A stretch of 64,000 bases of DNA. Source: Catenulispora sp. EB89. Its GTDB lineage: Bacteria; Actinomycetota; Actinomycetes; Streptomycetales; Catenulisporaceae. The position numbers and the translations under genes were made by a program. Of this stretch, positions 36,528-49,737 are shown piece after piece. The stretch is from NCBI RefSeq assembly GCF_041261445.1, contig NZ_JBGCCU010000021.1, forward strand, positions 62,001 to 126,000. Reading direction: 5' to 3'. The notes under the pieces were generated by a model, which saw only the letters and a list, made by a program, of their open reading frames with translations, was not told the origin of the DNA and did no database searches. Position 1 is the stretch's first letter; each line of letters opens with the position of its first letter.

Positions 36528-36575
36528 CCGGGCCCCGGCGCCGCGATCCATGCCGATCGCGGCGCCGGGGCCCGG
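36528..36575. terminator. Bidirectional terminator with 21-bp perfect stem
   Basis: Two exact 21-bp G+C-rich arms around a 6-nt loop between the convergent FtsX and HAD genes; it ends 2 bases before the HAD stop codon. It is the strongest hairpin noticed in the window. Confidence 0.85.
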
Positions 36576-36577
36576 GG

Positions 36578-37285
36578 TCAGACTTCGTCGGCGAGCATCC
36601 CCGGCAGTTGGTCCAGGCCGGTGAGATAGAAGTCCGTCTTGGCCACCAGATCGGGGTCGTCCCCGTGGACCGTGCCCCAGGGGCCGCGACGGATGAAGGC
36701 GGTGCGCAGTCCCGCGCCCCAGGCCGGGCGCAGGTCGTTGTCGAGGCGGTCGCCGACGTACAGGACGCTTCCGGCGCCGCGCAGCGGGCCGCGTCCCTCG
36801 GCGCGCGAGACGGTGTCGCAGACTTCGACGACCTTGGCGAAGAAAGCGGGGTCGGGCTTCTCCAGGTCGCCCCACATGCCGGAGGTGGTGACCAGGTGCA
36901 CCGGCAGGTCGAGCGATTCCAGGATGCGGTGGGACGCCGTGGTCTGGTTCGCGGCTATCAGGACCAGATAGCCGGCCTCCTTCAGGGCGGCCAGGGTGCG
37001 GCGCGCGTCCGGGTACAGATCGCGCTCGCCGTAGCCCTCGGGGCGGCCCGCGAGGGTCCGCGCCCGGCGCTCGGCGGCGAGGTCGAAACCCGGCCGGAAG
37101 TACTCGAAGGCCTCCAGGTGCGGTCGGCCCGCGGCGATGACGGCGCCGAAGACGGCCGAGAAGGTGTGGCGTGGGACGCCCAGCCAGTCGGCCCAGTTGT
37201 GGTACTCGATGCTCTCGTCCACGAGCGTCTCCCCGACGTCGAAGACGACCGCGTCGATGGTGCGTGACTTGCCCGGGATCTGCAT
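36578..37285 (-). CDS. HAD-superfamily hydrolase
   Basis: The 235-residue protein has motif I VVFDVGETLVDE (nucleophile Asp; the acid Asp two residues on is replaced by Gly: DxGET instead of DxDGT), motif II LIAANQTT, a lysine in LEKPDPAFF (motif III) and YVGDRLDNDLRPA (motif IV). The G at the D+2 position is seen in haloacid dehalogenase-like and phosphonatase-like subgroups and questions simple phosphatase activity. ATG 37285 begins the conserved part; an upstream start at 37414 would add 43 unconserved residues. The substrate is unknown. Confidence 0.82.
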   Translation of the reverse strand: MQIPGKSRTIDAVVFDVGETLVDESIEYHNWADWLGVPRHTFSAVFGAVIAAGRPHLEAFEYFRPGFDLAAERRARTLAGRPEGYGERDLYPDARRTLAALKEAGYLVLIAANQTTASHRILESLDLPVHLVTTSGMWGDLEKPDPAFFAKVVEVCDTVSRAEGRGPLRGAGSVLYVGDRLDNDLRPAWGAGLRTAFIRRGPWGTVHGDDPDLVAKTDFYLTGLDQLPGMLADEV

Positions 37286-37498
37286 GCCCAGAGTTCCTCT
37301 CACGGGACGCTGCGTCAGCGTCAGACAGCTCCCCATTCCAAGCAGTGCCCGAGGGACGGCGATGGCAGTGACGATCGCGATTGTAGAGAAAGTCTTTGAG
37401 TTAGGTGGTTCCACTATCGGAAAGTCATGCCAACGGGTTACGGCGTAGGGGTGGCGTGAACGCGTTTCCCGGGACCCGATGCCCGCGCGCCGCCGACC

Positions 37499-39385
37499 CT
37501 AACGCGCCGCGACGGGATCGCCGGCGAAACCGGCACGATCGGCCGCCGCGCGATCGGCGGCGGCGTCCAGAGCGGCGTCCAGAGCCAGCGCCACCCAGAT
37601 CACCCCGAGGTGCGTGAAGGCCTGCGGGTAGTTCCCCAGCTGCTGCCCGTCCGGCGTCAGCTCCTCGGCGAACAGGCCGGTCGGCCCGGCGTGGTCGAGG
37701 AAGCCCTGGAACAGCTTCTGCGCCTGCTCCACGGCGCCGCTGCCGGCCAGCGCCGCGTAGTAGAGCATGGTGCACAGGTCGAAGCTCGCCTCGTCGCCCT
37801 CCATGCCGTCGCTGAACTCGCCGAGGTGGTAGCGGTGGCACAGGCCGTCGTGGACCAGGCCGCGCTCGAGCGCGGACAGGGTGGTGCGCCAGCGCTCGTC
37901 GTCGGCGGAGGTGAAGCCCACGACCGGCATGAACAGGACCGAGGCGTCCAGCGCGCCGTCGCCGTAGCTCTGGACGTAGGCCTGCTGCGTCTCGTCCCAG
38001 CCCCGGGTGCGGATCTCGCCGGCGATCGAGTGCGCCATCACGGCCCACATGCCGGCGTTCTCGTGCGTCGGCGCGATGCGCAGGCCGTACTCGAAGGCGG
38101 CCCAGCACATCAGCCGGCTGTAGGTGAAGTCGCGCCGGCCGCCGCGGGTCTCCCAGATGCCCTCGTCCGGCCGGGCCCAGTGCTCGACCAGCCAGTCCAG
38201 CAGCTTGCCGACCGCGGCCTGGCCCTCGGCACTGTGCAGGTGCTCGGTGTCGGCCAGCGAGTACAGGAACTCGCCGTAGATGTCGAGCTGGAGCTGCTCG
38301 ACCGCGCCGTTGCCGATGCGGACCGGCGAGGAGCCGCGGTAGCCCTCCCAGTGCGGCAGCTCCTCCTCGACCAGATCCGTGGTGCCGTCCACGCGGTACA
38401 TGATGTCCAGCGGCTCGCCCAGCGGGTTCGGGCCCTCGGCCAGGCGGTCGGTGACCCAGCGCGCGAACGCCTCGGCCTCCTCGTGGAAGCCGAGGTCGGA
38501 CAGCGCGCGGGCGGAGAAGGAGCCGTCGCGGACCCAGGTGTAGCGGTAGTCCCAGTTGCGGGCGCCGCCGATCTCCTCGGGCAGCGCGGTGGTGGCCGCG
38601 GCGAGGAAGGCGCCGGTCGGCGCGTACGTCAGCAGCTTGAGGGTGATCGCCGAGCGGTGCACGGTGTCGGCCCAGCGCCCGCGGTAGGTGCTCCGCGCGA
38701 GCCAGCTGTGCCAGAAGATGAGCGCTTCCTCCAGGGCGCGCTCCACGTCGGCCGCGACGTCAGGCTGCCACTCGTCCGGCTCGTCCAGATCGGTGGCCAG
38801 CACGAACGCGGCGGCCTCGCCGGCGCCGAGCAGGACCTCGGCGACCGCGGCGCCGGAGTCGTCGGCCAGGGCCAGCGGCGCGGAGGACAGCAGGCTCACC
38901 GTGCGGTCCAGGCTGGAGAAGACCACGGCCTGCGTGGCGCCGCGCTGCACCAGCCGCACCCGGTCGCCGACCGAGCGGGCGTAGTCGAAGCGGGGCAGGC
39001 AGTTCACGGAGAACTGGACGTCGCCGGCCACCGCGCGCACGATCCGGTACAGGACGCTCTCGGCCGGACTCTGCGTGGCGCGCGCCTCGTCCGGGACCAT
39101 GAAGTCGACGACCTCGCCGACGCCGCCGTCGGCGGTCTCGAACCGGGTCACCAGCACCGCGCTGCGCGGTACGTAGGACTGGCTCGACGTCGCGCCCTCG
39201 ACCCAGATCCGGAACGCCCCGCCCCGTTCGCGGTCCAGCACCGCGCCGAACACGCTCGGCGCGTCGAACCGTCCCGGACAGAACCAGTCCACGGTGCCGT
39301 CGCCGGCCACCAGCGCGCAAGTCCGCAGGTCACCGATCAGACCGTGGTCGTCGATCGCGGGGTAGGGGAACGTGGTCGAGGTCAT
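37499..39385 (-). CDS. Glycoside hydrolase family 15 protein (glucoamylase/trehalase-like)
   Basis: The 628-residue cytoplasmic protein has an N-terminal beta-sandwich (about 1-250; begins YPAIDDHGLIGDLRTCALVAGDGTVDWFCPGRFDAPSVF). A catalytic six-hairpin toroid (about 260-600) follows, with NWDYRYTWVRDGSFSARAL, a signature of bacterial GH15 enzymes, and an HLGEFSDGMEGDEASFDLC segment near the catalytic glutamate. In actinobacteria such proteins have been shown to be trehalases or glucan hydrolases. There is no signal peptide. It may act in storage-carbohydrate turnover. Confidence 0.92.
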   Translation of the reverse strand: MTSTTFPYPAIDDHGLIGDLRTCALVAGDGTVDWFCPGRFDAPSVFGAVLDRERGGAFRIWVEGATSSQSYVPRSAVLVTRFETADGGVGEVVDFMVPDEARATQSPAESVLYRIVRAVAGDVQFSVNCLPRFDYARSVGDRVRLVQRGATQAVVFSSLDRTVSLLSSAPLALADDSGAAVAEVLLGAGEAAAFVLATDLDEPDEWQPDVAADVERALEEALIFWHSWLARSTYRGRWADTVHRSAITLKLLTYAPTGAFLAAATTALPEEIGGARNWDYRYTWVRDGSFSARALSDLGFHEEAEAFARWVTDRLAEGPNPLGEPLDIMYRVDGTTDLVEEELPHWEGYRGSSPVRIGNGAVEQLQLDIYGEFLYSLADTEHLHSAEGQAAVGKLLDWLVEHWARPDEGIWETRGGRRDFTYSRLMCWAAFEYGLRIAPTHENAGMWAVMAHSIAGEIRTRGWDETQQAYVQSYGDGALDASVLFMPVVGFTSADDERWRTTLSALERGLVHDGLCHRYHLGEFSDGMEGDEASFDLCTMLYYAALAGSGAVEQAQKLFQGFLDHAGPTGLFAEELTPDGQQLGNYPQAFTHLGVIWVALALDAALDAAADRAAADRAGFAGDPVAAR

Positions 39386-39473
39386 GCGCAGACCCTACAT
39401 TCCCGCGCGCCCCGCCTCGGACAGGTTCCGCGGCGGGGCTCGGAACGGTGGTTTTCCCCGCCGGCGGGGCCCC

Positions 39474-40727
39474 TCAGTGCGGCAGCGCGCTCCCGGCGAT
39501 CCACTGGCTCCAGCTCAGGTTCCAGTCGCCGAAGCCGTTGTCGGCACGCACCGTGTCCTTGGAGTTCACGACCGTCACCGGGTCGCCGGGGATCACCTGG
39601 TTGAAGAACCACTGCGCGTCCGAGGTCGACATGCCGATGCAGCCGTGGCTGCCGTTGACGTTGCCGAACTTGCCGGCGTTCCACGGCGCGGCGTGCACGA
39701 ACGTCCCGGAGGGCGTCAGCCGCACGTCCCAGTACACGTCCGGGATGTCGTACGCGTTCACCCCGAAGATGCCGACGGTCGAGGAGTTCATGCTGATGTC
39801 CTGGTCCTTCTCCAGGACCACCATCGTGCCGTTCCAGGTCTCGAAGCCGGGCTTGCCGGAGCTGGTGAGCAGCGTCGTGGTCTTGCCGCCGGTGGTCACC
39901 GTCATCCGGTGCGTGTTCGCGTCCATCGTGGCGGTCAGGGCCCGGCCGACGGTGAAGGTGACGTCCCGGTTCTGCTTGCCGTACAGGTCGCCGCTCTTCA
40001 CGCCGTCCAGGCGCATGTGCAGCGTCACCTTGGTCCCCGGCGCCCAGTACCACGGCGGGCGGTAGTCCACGCGCTGCGAGCCGAACCAGTGCCAGGAGCC
40101 TGCGACCGGCGGGCTGGTGGTCACCGTCAGCTGCTTCTCCACCGCGGCCCGGTCCGTGATCGGCTTGTCGAACGTTATGGACACCGGCTGCGCGATGCCG
40201 TAAGTCGTGTTGGGGTCCGGTGTGTAAGTACCCGCATAGGTGTTGCCCGGGGTGCCGGTGCTGAACTGCGAGGTCGTCGTCTGCTGCTTGCCGTCGTCGC
40301 CGACCGCGACCGCGGTGACCTTGTAGGTGTGGCCGATCCCGACCGGGTCGGCCGACGTCCAGGAGGCTCCGGAGGAGTCCAGCGTGCCGTCCACGGTGCT
40401 GCCGCCGGACTGCTGCGCCGTGACCGACGTCAGCTTCCCGTTGGCAACACTCACCGAGATCTGCGACGAGGGGTCCACGTCCGAGGAGTTCGCGGCGGGT
40501 TTGATCACCACCAGTGCCGGGGAGGTGTTGGCCGGGGCCGAGCTCGACGGGGCGCTCGTGCCAGAGCTCTGTGTCGAGCCGCCGCCCGAAGCCGCTGATG
40601 ACGAGGGCGAAGAACCGTTCGCCACCGGGGCCACCGTCGCCGATTTCGCCGAGTTACCGCCCCCGCCACAAGCGGCGGTCAGCCCTGCGACGGCCACCGC
40701 GACGGCGAGCTTGTGCAGTCTGCGCAT
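39474..40727 (-). CDS. L,D-transpeptidase lipoprotein (Ldt, YkuD domain)
   Basis: The 417-residue protein begins with a signal peptide and lipobox (LTAACG, Cys20). A Ser/Ala-rich linker, two Ig-like domains (about 75-270) and a YkuD catalytic domain with H361 and C363 in NGSHGCIGMS follow. The layout is that of mycobacterial LdtMt2. It makes 3-3 crosslinks in peptidoglycan or anchors proteins on the outer face of the membrane. It is divergent from the GlnX operon across 168 bp. Confidence 0.93.
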   Translation of the reverse strand: MRRLHKLAVAVAVAGLTAACGGGGNSAKSATVAPVANGSSPSSSAASGGGSTQSSGTSAPSSSAPANTSPALVVIKPAANSSDVDPSSQISVSVANGKLTSVTAQQSGGSTVDGTLDSSGASWTSADPVGIGHTYKVTAVAVGDDGKQQTTTSQFSTGTPGNTYAGTYTPDPNTTYGIAQPVSITFDKPITDRAAVEKQLTVTTSPPVAGSWHWFGSQRVDYRPPWYWAPGTKVTLHMRLDGVKSGDLYGKQNRDVTFTVGRALTATMDANTHRMTVTTGGKTTTLLTSSGKPGFETWNGTMVVLEKDQDISMNSSTVGIFGVNAYDIPDVYWDVRLTPSGTFVHAAPWNAGKFGNVNGSHGCIGMSTSDAQWFFNQVIPGDPVTVVNSKDTVRADNGFGDWNLSWSQWIAGSALPH

Positions 40728-40895
40728 AATCGCCTCCCGTGCTCGATCCTATAACTGGCTGGTACCAATGGCACCGCAGCCTGCTGGTGAACCGTTAGGT
40801 TTTCCTTAACCGGAGCAGAGGCACAGGAGAAGGCAAGGCAGGAGCCCATCGGGGCGGGCTCGAGACACGCTACAGATCCAAAGGGGGGCTCCTGG

Positions 40896-42311
40896 ATGAC
40901 GATCGCCACACCAAACGCGCCGACCCAGGTCCTGACGACACAGGCGGGCAGGGCACCCGCGGTGCCGACCGGACCGGCCAGACCGGCGGGGCAGCGCACG
41001 GACCGCAGACTGGGGCGGATCCGGGCCGCGCTGGCCGCCGGGGCGCTGGTGTTCGGTGCGGTCGGGATCGTCGGGGTCCAGGTGCGCGCCGACGGAGCCG
41101 ACGACGCCAAGGCGCACAGCGGCGTCATGATCCAGCAGGCCGAGGTGCTCTACCACAGCCTCTCGGACGCCGACGCCACCTCGACGACGATGTACCTGCA
41201 CGTCGGCGAGGCGCCGATCGACTTGCTGAACACCTACAACACGGACCTGCAGAAGGCGCAGGCGGCGCTGCTGACGGCGACCGCCGAGGCCGGCGGCGAC
41301 ACCGCGGCCATGAAGGCGCTGAACCAGGTCGCCGCCCAGCTGCCGCAGTACGTCAAGCTCAACGCCACCGCGGCCGCGAACAACCTGCTCGGCTACCCGG
41401 TCGGGTTCCGCTACCTGCTTCAGGCCTCGAACCTGATGCAGGGGACCCCCGGCACGGCGAGCAGTCCGCCGACCGGGATCCTGCCGTGGGCCCAGGCGCT
41501 CACCGACACCGAGGCGAAGAACCTCGCCTCGGCGGAGAGTACGGCCACGCAGTTCCCGGTGCTGATGACCGCGGCCGGCGTCCTGCTGCTGGCGGCTCTC
41601 GTACTGGTGCAGGTGCGCGAGTCGCGGCGGACGAACCGGATGTTCAACGTCGGCCTGCTCGGCGCCACGGTCGCGCTGGTGGTGTCCTTTGCCTGGGCCG
41701 GGGTCGACATGACGGTGCAGAACAGCCATGAGAACGACGCCAGGACGCGGGGTTCGGATCAGGTCAGCGCGCTGGCCACGGCCCGCATCCTGTCCTTGCA
41801 GGCCCGCACCGACGAGATGCTGACCCTGGTCGGCCGCGGCACCGCGGACGACAAGGAGGCCGACTACGCCGGCGTGACCGCGGCGGACGGCTCGCACGTC
41901 CCGGGCACCGAGGAGGCGCTGGCCACCGAGCTGCAGAACGCCTCCCAGCTCGCGACCGACGACGCCGGCCGGAAGCTCGCGAACCAGGCCGCGGCCGACG
42001 CCGGCGCCTGGCACACCCAGCACCTGGCGCTGCGGGCCTCGGATGCGCAGAACCAGTACCAGAAGGCGGTGGACTCGGCGCTGGGCCAGCACGACTTCGC
42101 CGCGCCGAAGCCCAGCGCCGCGACGTCGTTCACCGCGCTCCAGGGCGACCTGGACCAGGCCATCAAGTACGCCGAGGCCTCCTTCCAGGCCGAGGCCGCG
42201 AGCGGCGCGAGCGCGCTGGCCGGACTGGAGATCGGGCTCGGGGTACTGGCTCTGGCGATGGCGGCGGCGGTGGTCCGGGGGCTGGGCCGCCGGATCGCGG
42301 AATACCAATGA
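40896..42311 (+). CDS. glnX: GlnX-like membrane sensor protein
   Basis: The 471-residue protein has four predicted membrane helices, near residues 43-65, 222-243, 250-272 and 445-465. Two external helical segments lie between them (KAHSGVMIQQAEVLYHSL..., and about 275-440), as in chemoreceptor-type sensors. In mycobacteria GlnX passes an external Asp/Glu signal from GlnH to PknG; the same gene order here supports the name, although sequence conservation in this family is low. The start of glnH overlaps the stop. Ala and charged residues suggest coiled coils. Confidence 0.75.
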   Translation: MTIATPNAPTQVLTTQAGRAPAVPTGPARPAGQRTDRRLGRIRAALAAGALVFGAVGIVGVQVRADGADDAKAHSGVMIQQAEVLYHSLSDADATSTTMYLHVGEAPIDLLNTYNTDLQKAQAALLTATAEAGGDTAAMKALNQVAAQLPQYVKLNATAAANNLLGYPVGFRYLLQASNLMQGTPGTASSPPTGILPWAQALTDTEAKNLASAESTATQFPVLMTAAGVLLLAALVLVQVRESRRTNRMFNVGLLGATVALVVSFAWAGVDMTVQNSHENDARTRGSDQVSALATARILSLQARTDEMLTLVGRGTADDKEADYAGVTAADGSHVPGTEEALATELQNASQLATDDAGRKLANQAAADAGAWHTQHLALRASDAQNQYQKAVDSALGQHDFAAPKPSAATSFTALQGDLDQAIKYAEASFQAEAASGASALAGLEIGLGVLALAMAAAVVRGLGRRIAEYQ

Positions 42312-43411
42312 GGGGGGCGGGGATGACCGGGATGGACGGAAAACAGCACATCAGGGTCCGGACATGGGCGGCCGCGGCCGTCGTGGCGGCGGTCGGGCTC
42401 ACGGCCGCCTGCGGCGCGGAGAACAAGAGCTCCGCGGGCGGCGTCATGGTGCCGCGGGCCGGCCAGGGCATCGGCCCGGGCGGCGTCCCCAGCGGCGCGC
42501 CGTTCACGCCGAAGCAGTGCGGTCCGGAGGCGACCGCCGCGACCGCGAACCCGCTGCCGGGCCCGAAGGACCCGGTGACGCCCGGGGGCACCCTGGACAA
42601 GATCCGCAAGCGCGGCTTCCTGATCGCCGGCATCGACCTGAACACGGAGCTGTTCGGCTACGACCCGCAGCACGACAACAACCCCCAGGGCTTCGACGTC
42701 GACATCGCCCGGGCCATGGCCCGCGCCATCTTCGGCTCCGACGGCCACATCCAGTTCCGCGTGGTCACCCTCGGGGACCCCAAGACCGGTGAATACGCGC
42801 AGCTGCACGCGGGCAACGTGGACCTGGTCGTACAGACCACGACCATCACCTGCGCGCGGATGCAGAGCCCGACACCGCTGAACTTCTCCAACCCCTACTA
42901 CACCGCCGAACTGAAGCTCCTGATGCCGCTCGGCGACGACGGCAAGCCCCAGTCCGCGTCCCTGGCGAGTCTGAAGGGCGTCAAGACCGCCGACGGCTCC
43001 CAGGTGAAGGTCTGCGCGACGCTCAACTCCACGTCGGCCGCCGAGATCCTGCAGGTGCTGGGCAAGGCGGGCACCTTCACCGCCGCGAACGCCCTGGACT
43101 GCCTCGCAGACTTGCAACAAGGTCTGGTCGGCGCGGTCTACACCGACGACGCCCTCCTGCGGGGCATGGAGAGCCAGGACCCGCACGTCAAGATGACCAC
43201 CGCTCCGCCCGAGGAAGAACAGCCATACGGCATCGTCACGAACCATCCCGCCAGCGGTACGAACGATCTGACCCCGTTCGTGAACGCCGCCCTGGCGAAC
43301 CTGATCCAGGACACCGGTCCGACCGGCTGGCGCTCACTGTTTGCAAATGATTTGGGTTCCCCGCCCACATCGCTGCCACAGATCCCCCAGCACTATCCTC
43401 TGGGTAGCTGA
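42308..43411 (+). CDS. glnH: GlnH-like amino-acid-binding lipoprotein
   Basis: The 367-residue protein has a signal peptide with lipobox LTAACG and a family 3 solute-binding domain. LDKIRKRGFLIAGIDLNTELFGY and GFDVDIARAMARAIFG are the usual ligand-site start, and VDLVVQTTTITCARM contains a binding-site Thr. It sits outside the membrane and probably binds glutamate or aspartate. No transporter permease or ATPase gene is linked; instead it overlaps glnX (ATGA), which fits a sensor role rather than transport. Confidence 0.88.
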   Translation: MRGAGMTGMDGKQHIRVRTWAAAAVVAAVGLTAACGAENKSSAGGVMVPRAGQGIGPGGVPSGAPFTPKQCGPEATAATANPLPGPKDPVTPGGTLDKIRKRGFLIAGIDLNTELFGYDPQHDNNPQGFDVDIARAMARAIFGSDGHIQFRVVTLGDPKTGEYAQLHAGNVDLVVQTTTITCARMQSPTPLNFSNPYYTAELKLLMPLGDDGKPQSASLASLKGVKTADGSQVKVCATLNSTSAAEILQVLGKAGTFTAANALDCLADLQQGLVGAVYTDDALLRGMESQDPHVKMTTAPPEEEQPYGIVTNHPASGTNDLTPFVNAALANLIQDTGPTGWRSLFANDLGSPPTSLPQIPQHYPLGS

Positions 43412-43468
43412 GCTGATGGAACGGGCGACAGCCAGTCAGACGGGCATGGGGGGAGCAAGAGCACGACC

Positions 43469-44704
43469 GTGACGACCATGTGGACCCGGCAGGCGATCGA
43501 CGCCGCGATCGACCGCCGCGCCCAGGAGCGCTCGGGGGTGGCGGCGGGCCTGCTGGAACTGGACGACCATCCGGGCCGGCGGCTGCTGGACGGCGCGCAG
43601 CTGACCGGCAGCACGGCGCAGGCCTGGGCGCAGGCCTCGGCCGAGCTGGCCGGGCTGTGGACCGTGTTCGAGGCGTACCAGCAGGTGTTGGACCGGGTCG
43701 CGGCGATGCGCGGCGGCCCCAAGACCCGGCTGGGCGACCGCGAGCTGGCGGCCCTGGCCGATCTGCTCACCGGCCGCTCGGTGGCGCTGCCCCGGCAGGC
43801 CGTGCCGTTCGAGCGGCGCGGGCTGCTGGATCCGGCCAGCACCCAGGACCTGCTCACCCTGGACGAGGCCGTGGAGTCCATGACCCGGACCTACGACCTG
43901 GTAAAGAAGGTCGCGGTCGACGCCGAGAACGCGTGGAACCGGCTGCTGGAGCCGCTGGACGAGCTCCAGGCCAAGGCCCGGGCCGCGCGCGGCACCGCGG
44001 ACCGGGTGGGGGTCGGTGCCGATCCGGTCTTCGACCGGCTGGCCGGCATCGAGGCCCAGACCTCGGACCTGCGGCGCCGGGCGCTGTCCGATCCGCTCGG
44101 CACCGCGGCCGGCGGCGGGGCCGCCACCCCGGCCCGGGTGGCGCACCTGCTGGCGGACCTGGCCGGCGTGCAGACCGAGCTGGACCAGGCGCTGACCGCC
44201 CGCGAGGAGTTCGACCAGCGGCTGGCCGAGGTGCAGGACGTCATCGTGCTGATCGCCCGGGCCGAGGCCGAGGCCGAACGGATCCGCGGCGAGGTGCGGG
44301 AGAAGATCTCCCGGGCGAAGCTGCCGCCGGCCTCGGCGGCCGCCGAGCACCTGCGCACCAAGGTCGCCGACCTCCAGCGGGAACGTTCCGGACAGTCCTG
44401 GACGTTGCTCGGCCGGAACCTGTCGGCACTGGAGAAGAACAGCCGCGTGATCCTGGAGAACGCGCAGAAGCGGGTCGGGCAGATCCGGGCCCCGCTGGAC
44501 CGCCGGGACGAACTGCGGGGGCTGCTGGAGGCCTACCGGGCGCGCGCCGCCCGGCACGGGGTCGCCGAGACCCCGGCGCTGGCCGCCGCGCACGGGCTGG
44601 CGCGGGACCTGCTGTGGTCCGCGCCGTGCGACCTGGCCGGTGCCGAGGCCGCCGTCCGCCACTACCAGGCAGCGGTCGGCGCCGCGCTGCCGAGCATGTC
44701 ATAG
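43469..44704 (+). CDS. Coiled-coil protein of the PknG operon
   Basis: Function not recognised. The 411-residue soluble protein is nearly all helical, with strong heptads at about 150-360 (AENAWNRLLEPLDELQAKARAARG, REEFDQRLAEVQDVIVLIARAEAEAERIRGEVREKISRAK). It begins MTTMWTRQAIDAAIDRRAQERSG from GTG 43469, or from ATG 43478. It lies 57 bases after glnH and 103 before PknG. A scaffold linking the membrane sensor to PknG is a possibility, without sequence proof. Confidence 0.75.
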   Translation: MTTMWTRQAIDAAIDRRAQERSGVAAGLLELDDHPGRRLLDGAQLTGSTAQAWAQASAELAGLWTVFEAYQQVLDRVAAMRGGPKTRLGDRELAALADLLTGRSVALPRQAVPFERRGLLDPASTQDLLTLDEAVESMTRTYDLVKKVAVDAENAWNRLLEPLDELQAKARAARGTADRVGVGADPVFDRLAGIEAQTSDLRRRALSDPLGTAAGGGAATPARVAHLLADLAGVQTELDQALTAREEFDQRLAEVQDVIVLIARAEAEAERIRGEVREKISRAKLPPASAAAEHLRTKVADLQRERSGQSWTLLGRNLSALEKNSRVILENAQKRVGQIRAPLDRRDELRGLLEAYRARAARHGVAETPALAAAHGLARDLLWSAPCDLAGAEAAVRHYQAAVGAALPSMS

Positions 44705-44723
44705 GTCTGGTGTCCACTGATGA

Positions 44724-48330
<3,607 letters not shown>

Positions 48331-48334
<4 letters not shown>

Positions 48335-49653
48335 GCCAGTACCCAGACTTCGCTTTCGAGATCAACCAGAACGAGTACCTGGCCGCCGGCCAGCGCGAGG
48401 TGCACGCGGTGGTCACGCTGACCGCGACGGCCGCGGTCGGCGGCGCGCCGGCTCCGTCGGGCGGCGGCGTCCCGGCTTCGGGCAAGGACAACGTCGAGGT
48501 CATCATCATCGACTGCTCGGGGTCCATGGACTACCCGCGCACCAAGATGATGGCGGCCAAGGAGGCCACCAAGGTCGCCATCGACACGCTGTCCGACGGC
48601 GCCTACTTCGCGGTGGTCGCCGGCACCGAGGGCGCGCGCGTGGTCTACCCGACCGGCGGGCAGCTGCTGCGCGCCGACTACCAGAGCCGCGCGGCGGCCA
48701 AGGAGGCGGTCGGCCGCCTGCACGCCAACGGCGGCACCGCGATGGGCCGCTGGCTGGCCCAGGCCGGCCGGATCTTCGACACCCACCCGCACGCGATCAA
48801 GCACGCGATCCTGCTCACCGACGGCAAGGACGAGTCGGAGACCCCGGCCGACCTGGCCCGCGCGATCCAGGCCAGCATCGGCAACTTCACCGCCGACTGC
48901 CGCGGCATCGGCGAGGACTGGGAGCCCAAGGAGCTGCGCAAGATCTCCGAGGCGCTGCTGGGCACCGTGGGCATCGTCCGCGACCCGGCCCGGCTGGCCG
49001 AGGACTTCCGCGAGATGACCGTGAACTCCATGGGCAAGGAGATCGCCGACGTCGCGCTGCGGCTGTGGGCGCCCAAGGGCGCCACGATCCGCTACGTCAA
49101 GCAGGTCAGCCCGAACCTGGCCGACCTGTCCGGCATGCGCGTGCCCGGCGACAACCCGCTCACCGGCGACTACCCGACCGGCGCCTGGGGCGCGGAGAAC
49201 CGCGAGTACCACATCTGCGTCGAGGTCGAGCCGGGCAACATCGGCCAGGAGAAGCTGGCCGGCCGGGTGCAGCTGGTGGCCAAGGACGCCGGCGGCGCCA
49301 CGCTGCTCGGCGAGGGCAAGATCCGCGCGGTGTGGACCGAGGACACCGACCTGTCCACGCGCATCAACGGCCGGGTCGCGCACTACACCGGCCAGGCCGA
49401 GATGGCCGCGGCCATCCAGGAGGGCCTGGACGCCCAGGCCTCCGGCGACCTGGACACCGCCACCGCCCGCCTGGGCCGGGCCATGGACCTGGCGGTGGAG
49501 TCCGGGCACGAGGACACCGTCAAGATGCTGCGCAAGGTCACCGAGGTCGACCCGGCCACCTCCAAGGTGCGGGCCAAGGCCAAGGTGGACAAGGGCGACG
49601 CGATGGAGCTCGACATGGTCTCCACCAAGACCGTGCGGGCCAAGCGGAACTGA
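48331..49653 (+). CDS. VWA-domain protein of the PknG operon
   Basis: The 440-residue soluble protein has a von Willebrand A domain (about 54-235) with a complete MIDAS: D61-C-S63-G-S65, GGTAMG and LLTDGKDE. It also has a TerY-like N-terminal strand (FEINQNEYLAAGQREVHAVVTL), a middle beta domain and a C-terminal helical segment (ALDAQASGDLDTATARLGRAMDLA). VWA proteins bind partners via metal. It is co-translated with the phosphatase and may be a phosphoprotein scaffold, as inferred from context. Confidence 0.92.
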
Positions 49654-49737
49654 CACCTGCGGGGGGTAGGCAATGAGCATGGCGAGGGTGCGGAATCCGC
49701 GGCGGGCTGCCGCGGCCGGCGTTGAGGCGGGTGGACG

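Noticed and set aside
39452-39473. CCCCGCCGGCGGGG palindrome after the L,D-transpeptidase as a terminator
   Set aside because: A short G+C palindrome with no loop and no T run is expected often by chance in this genome.
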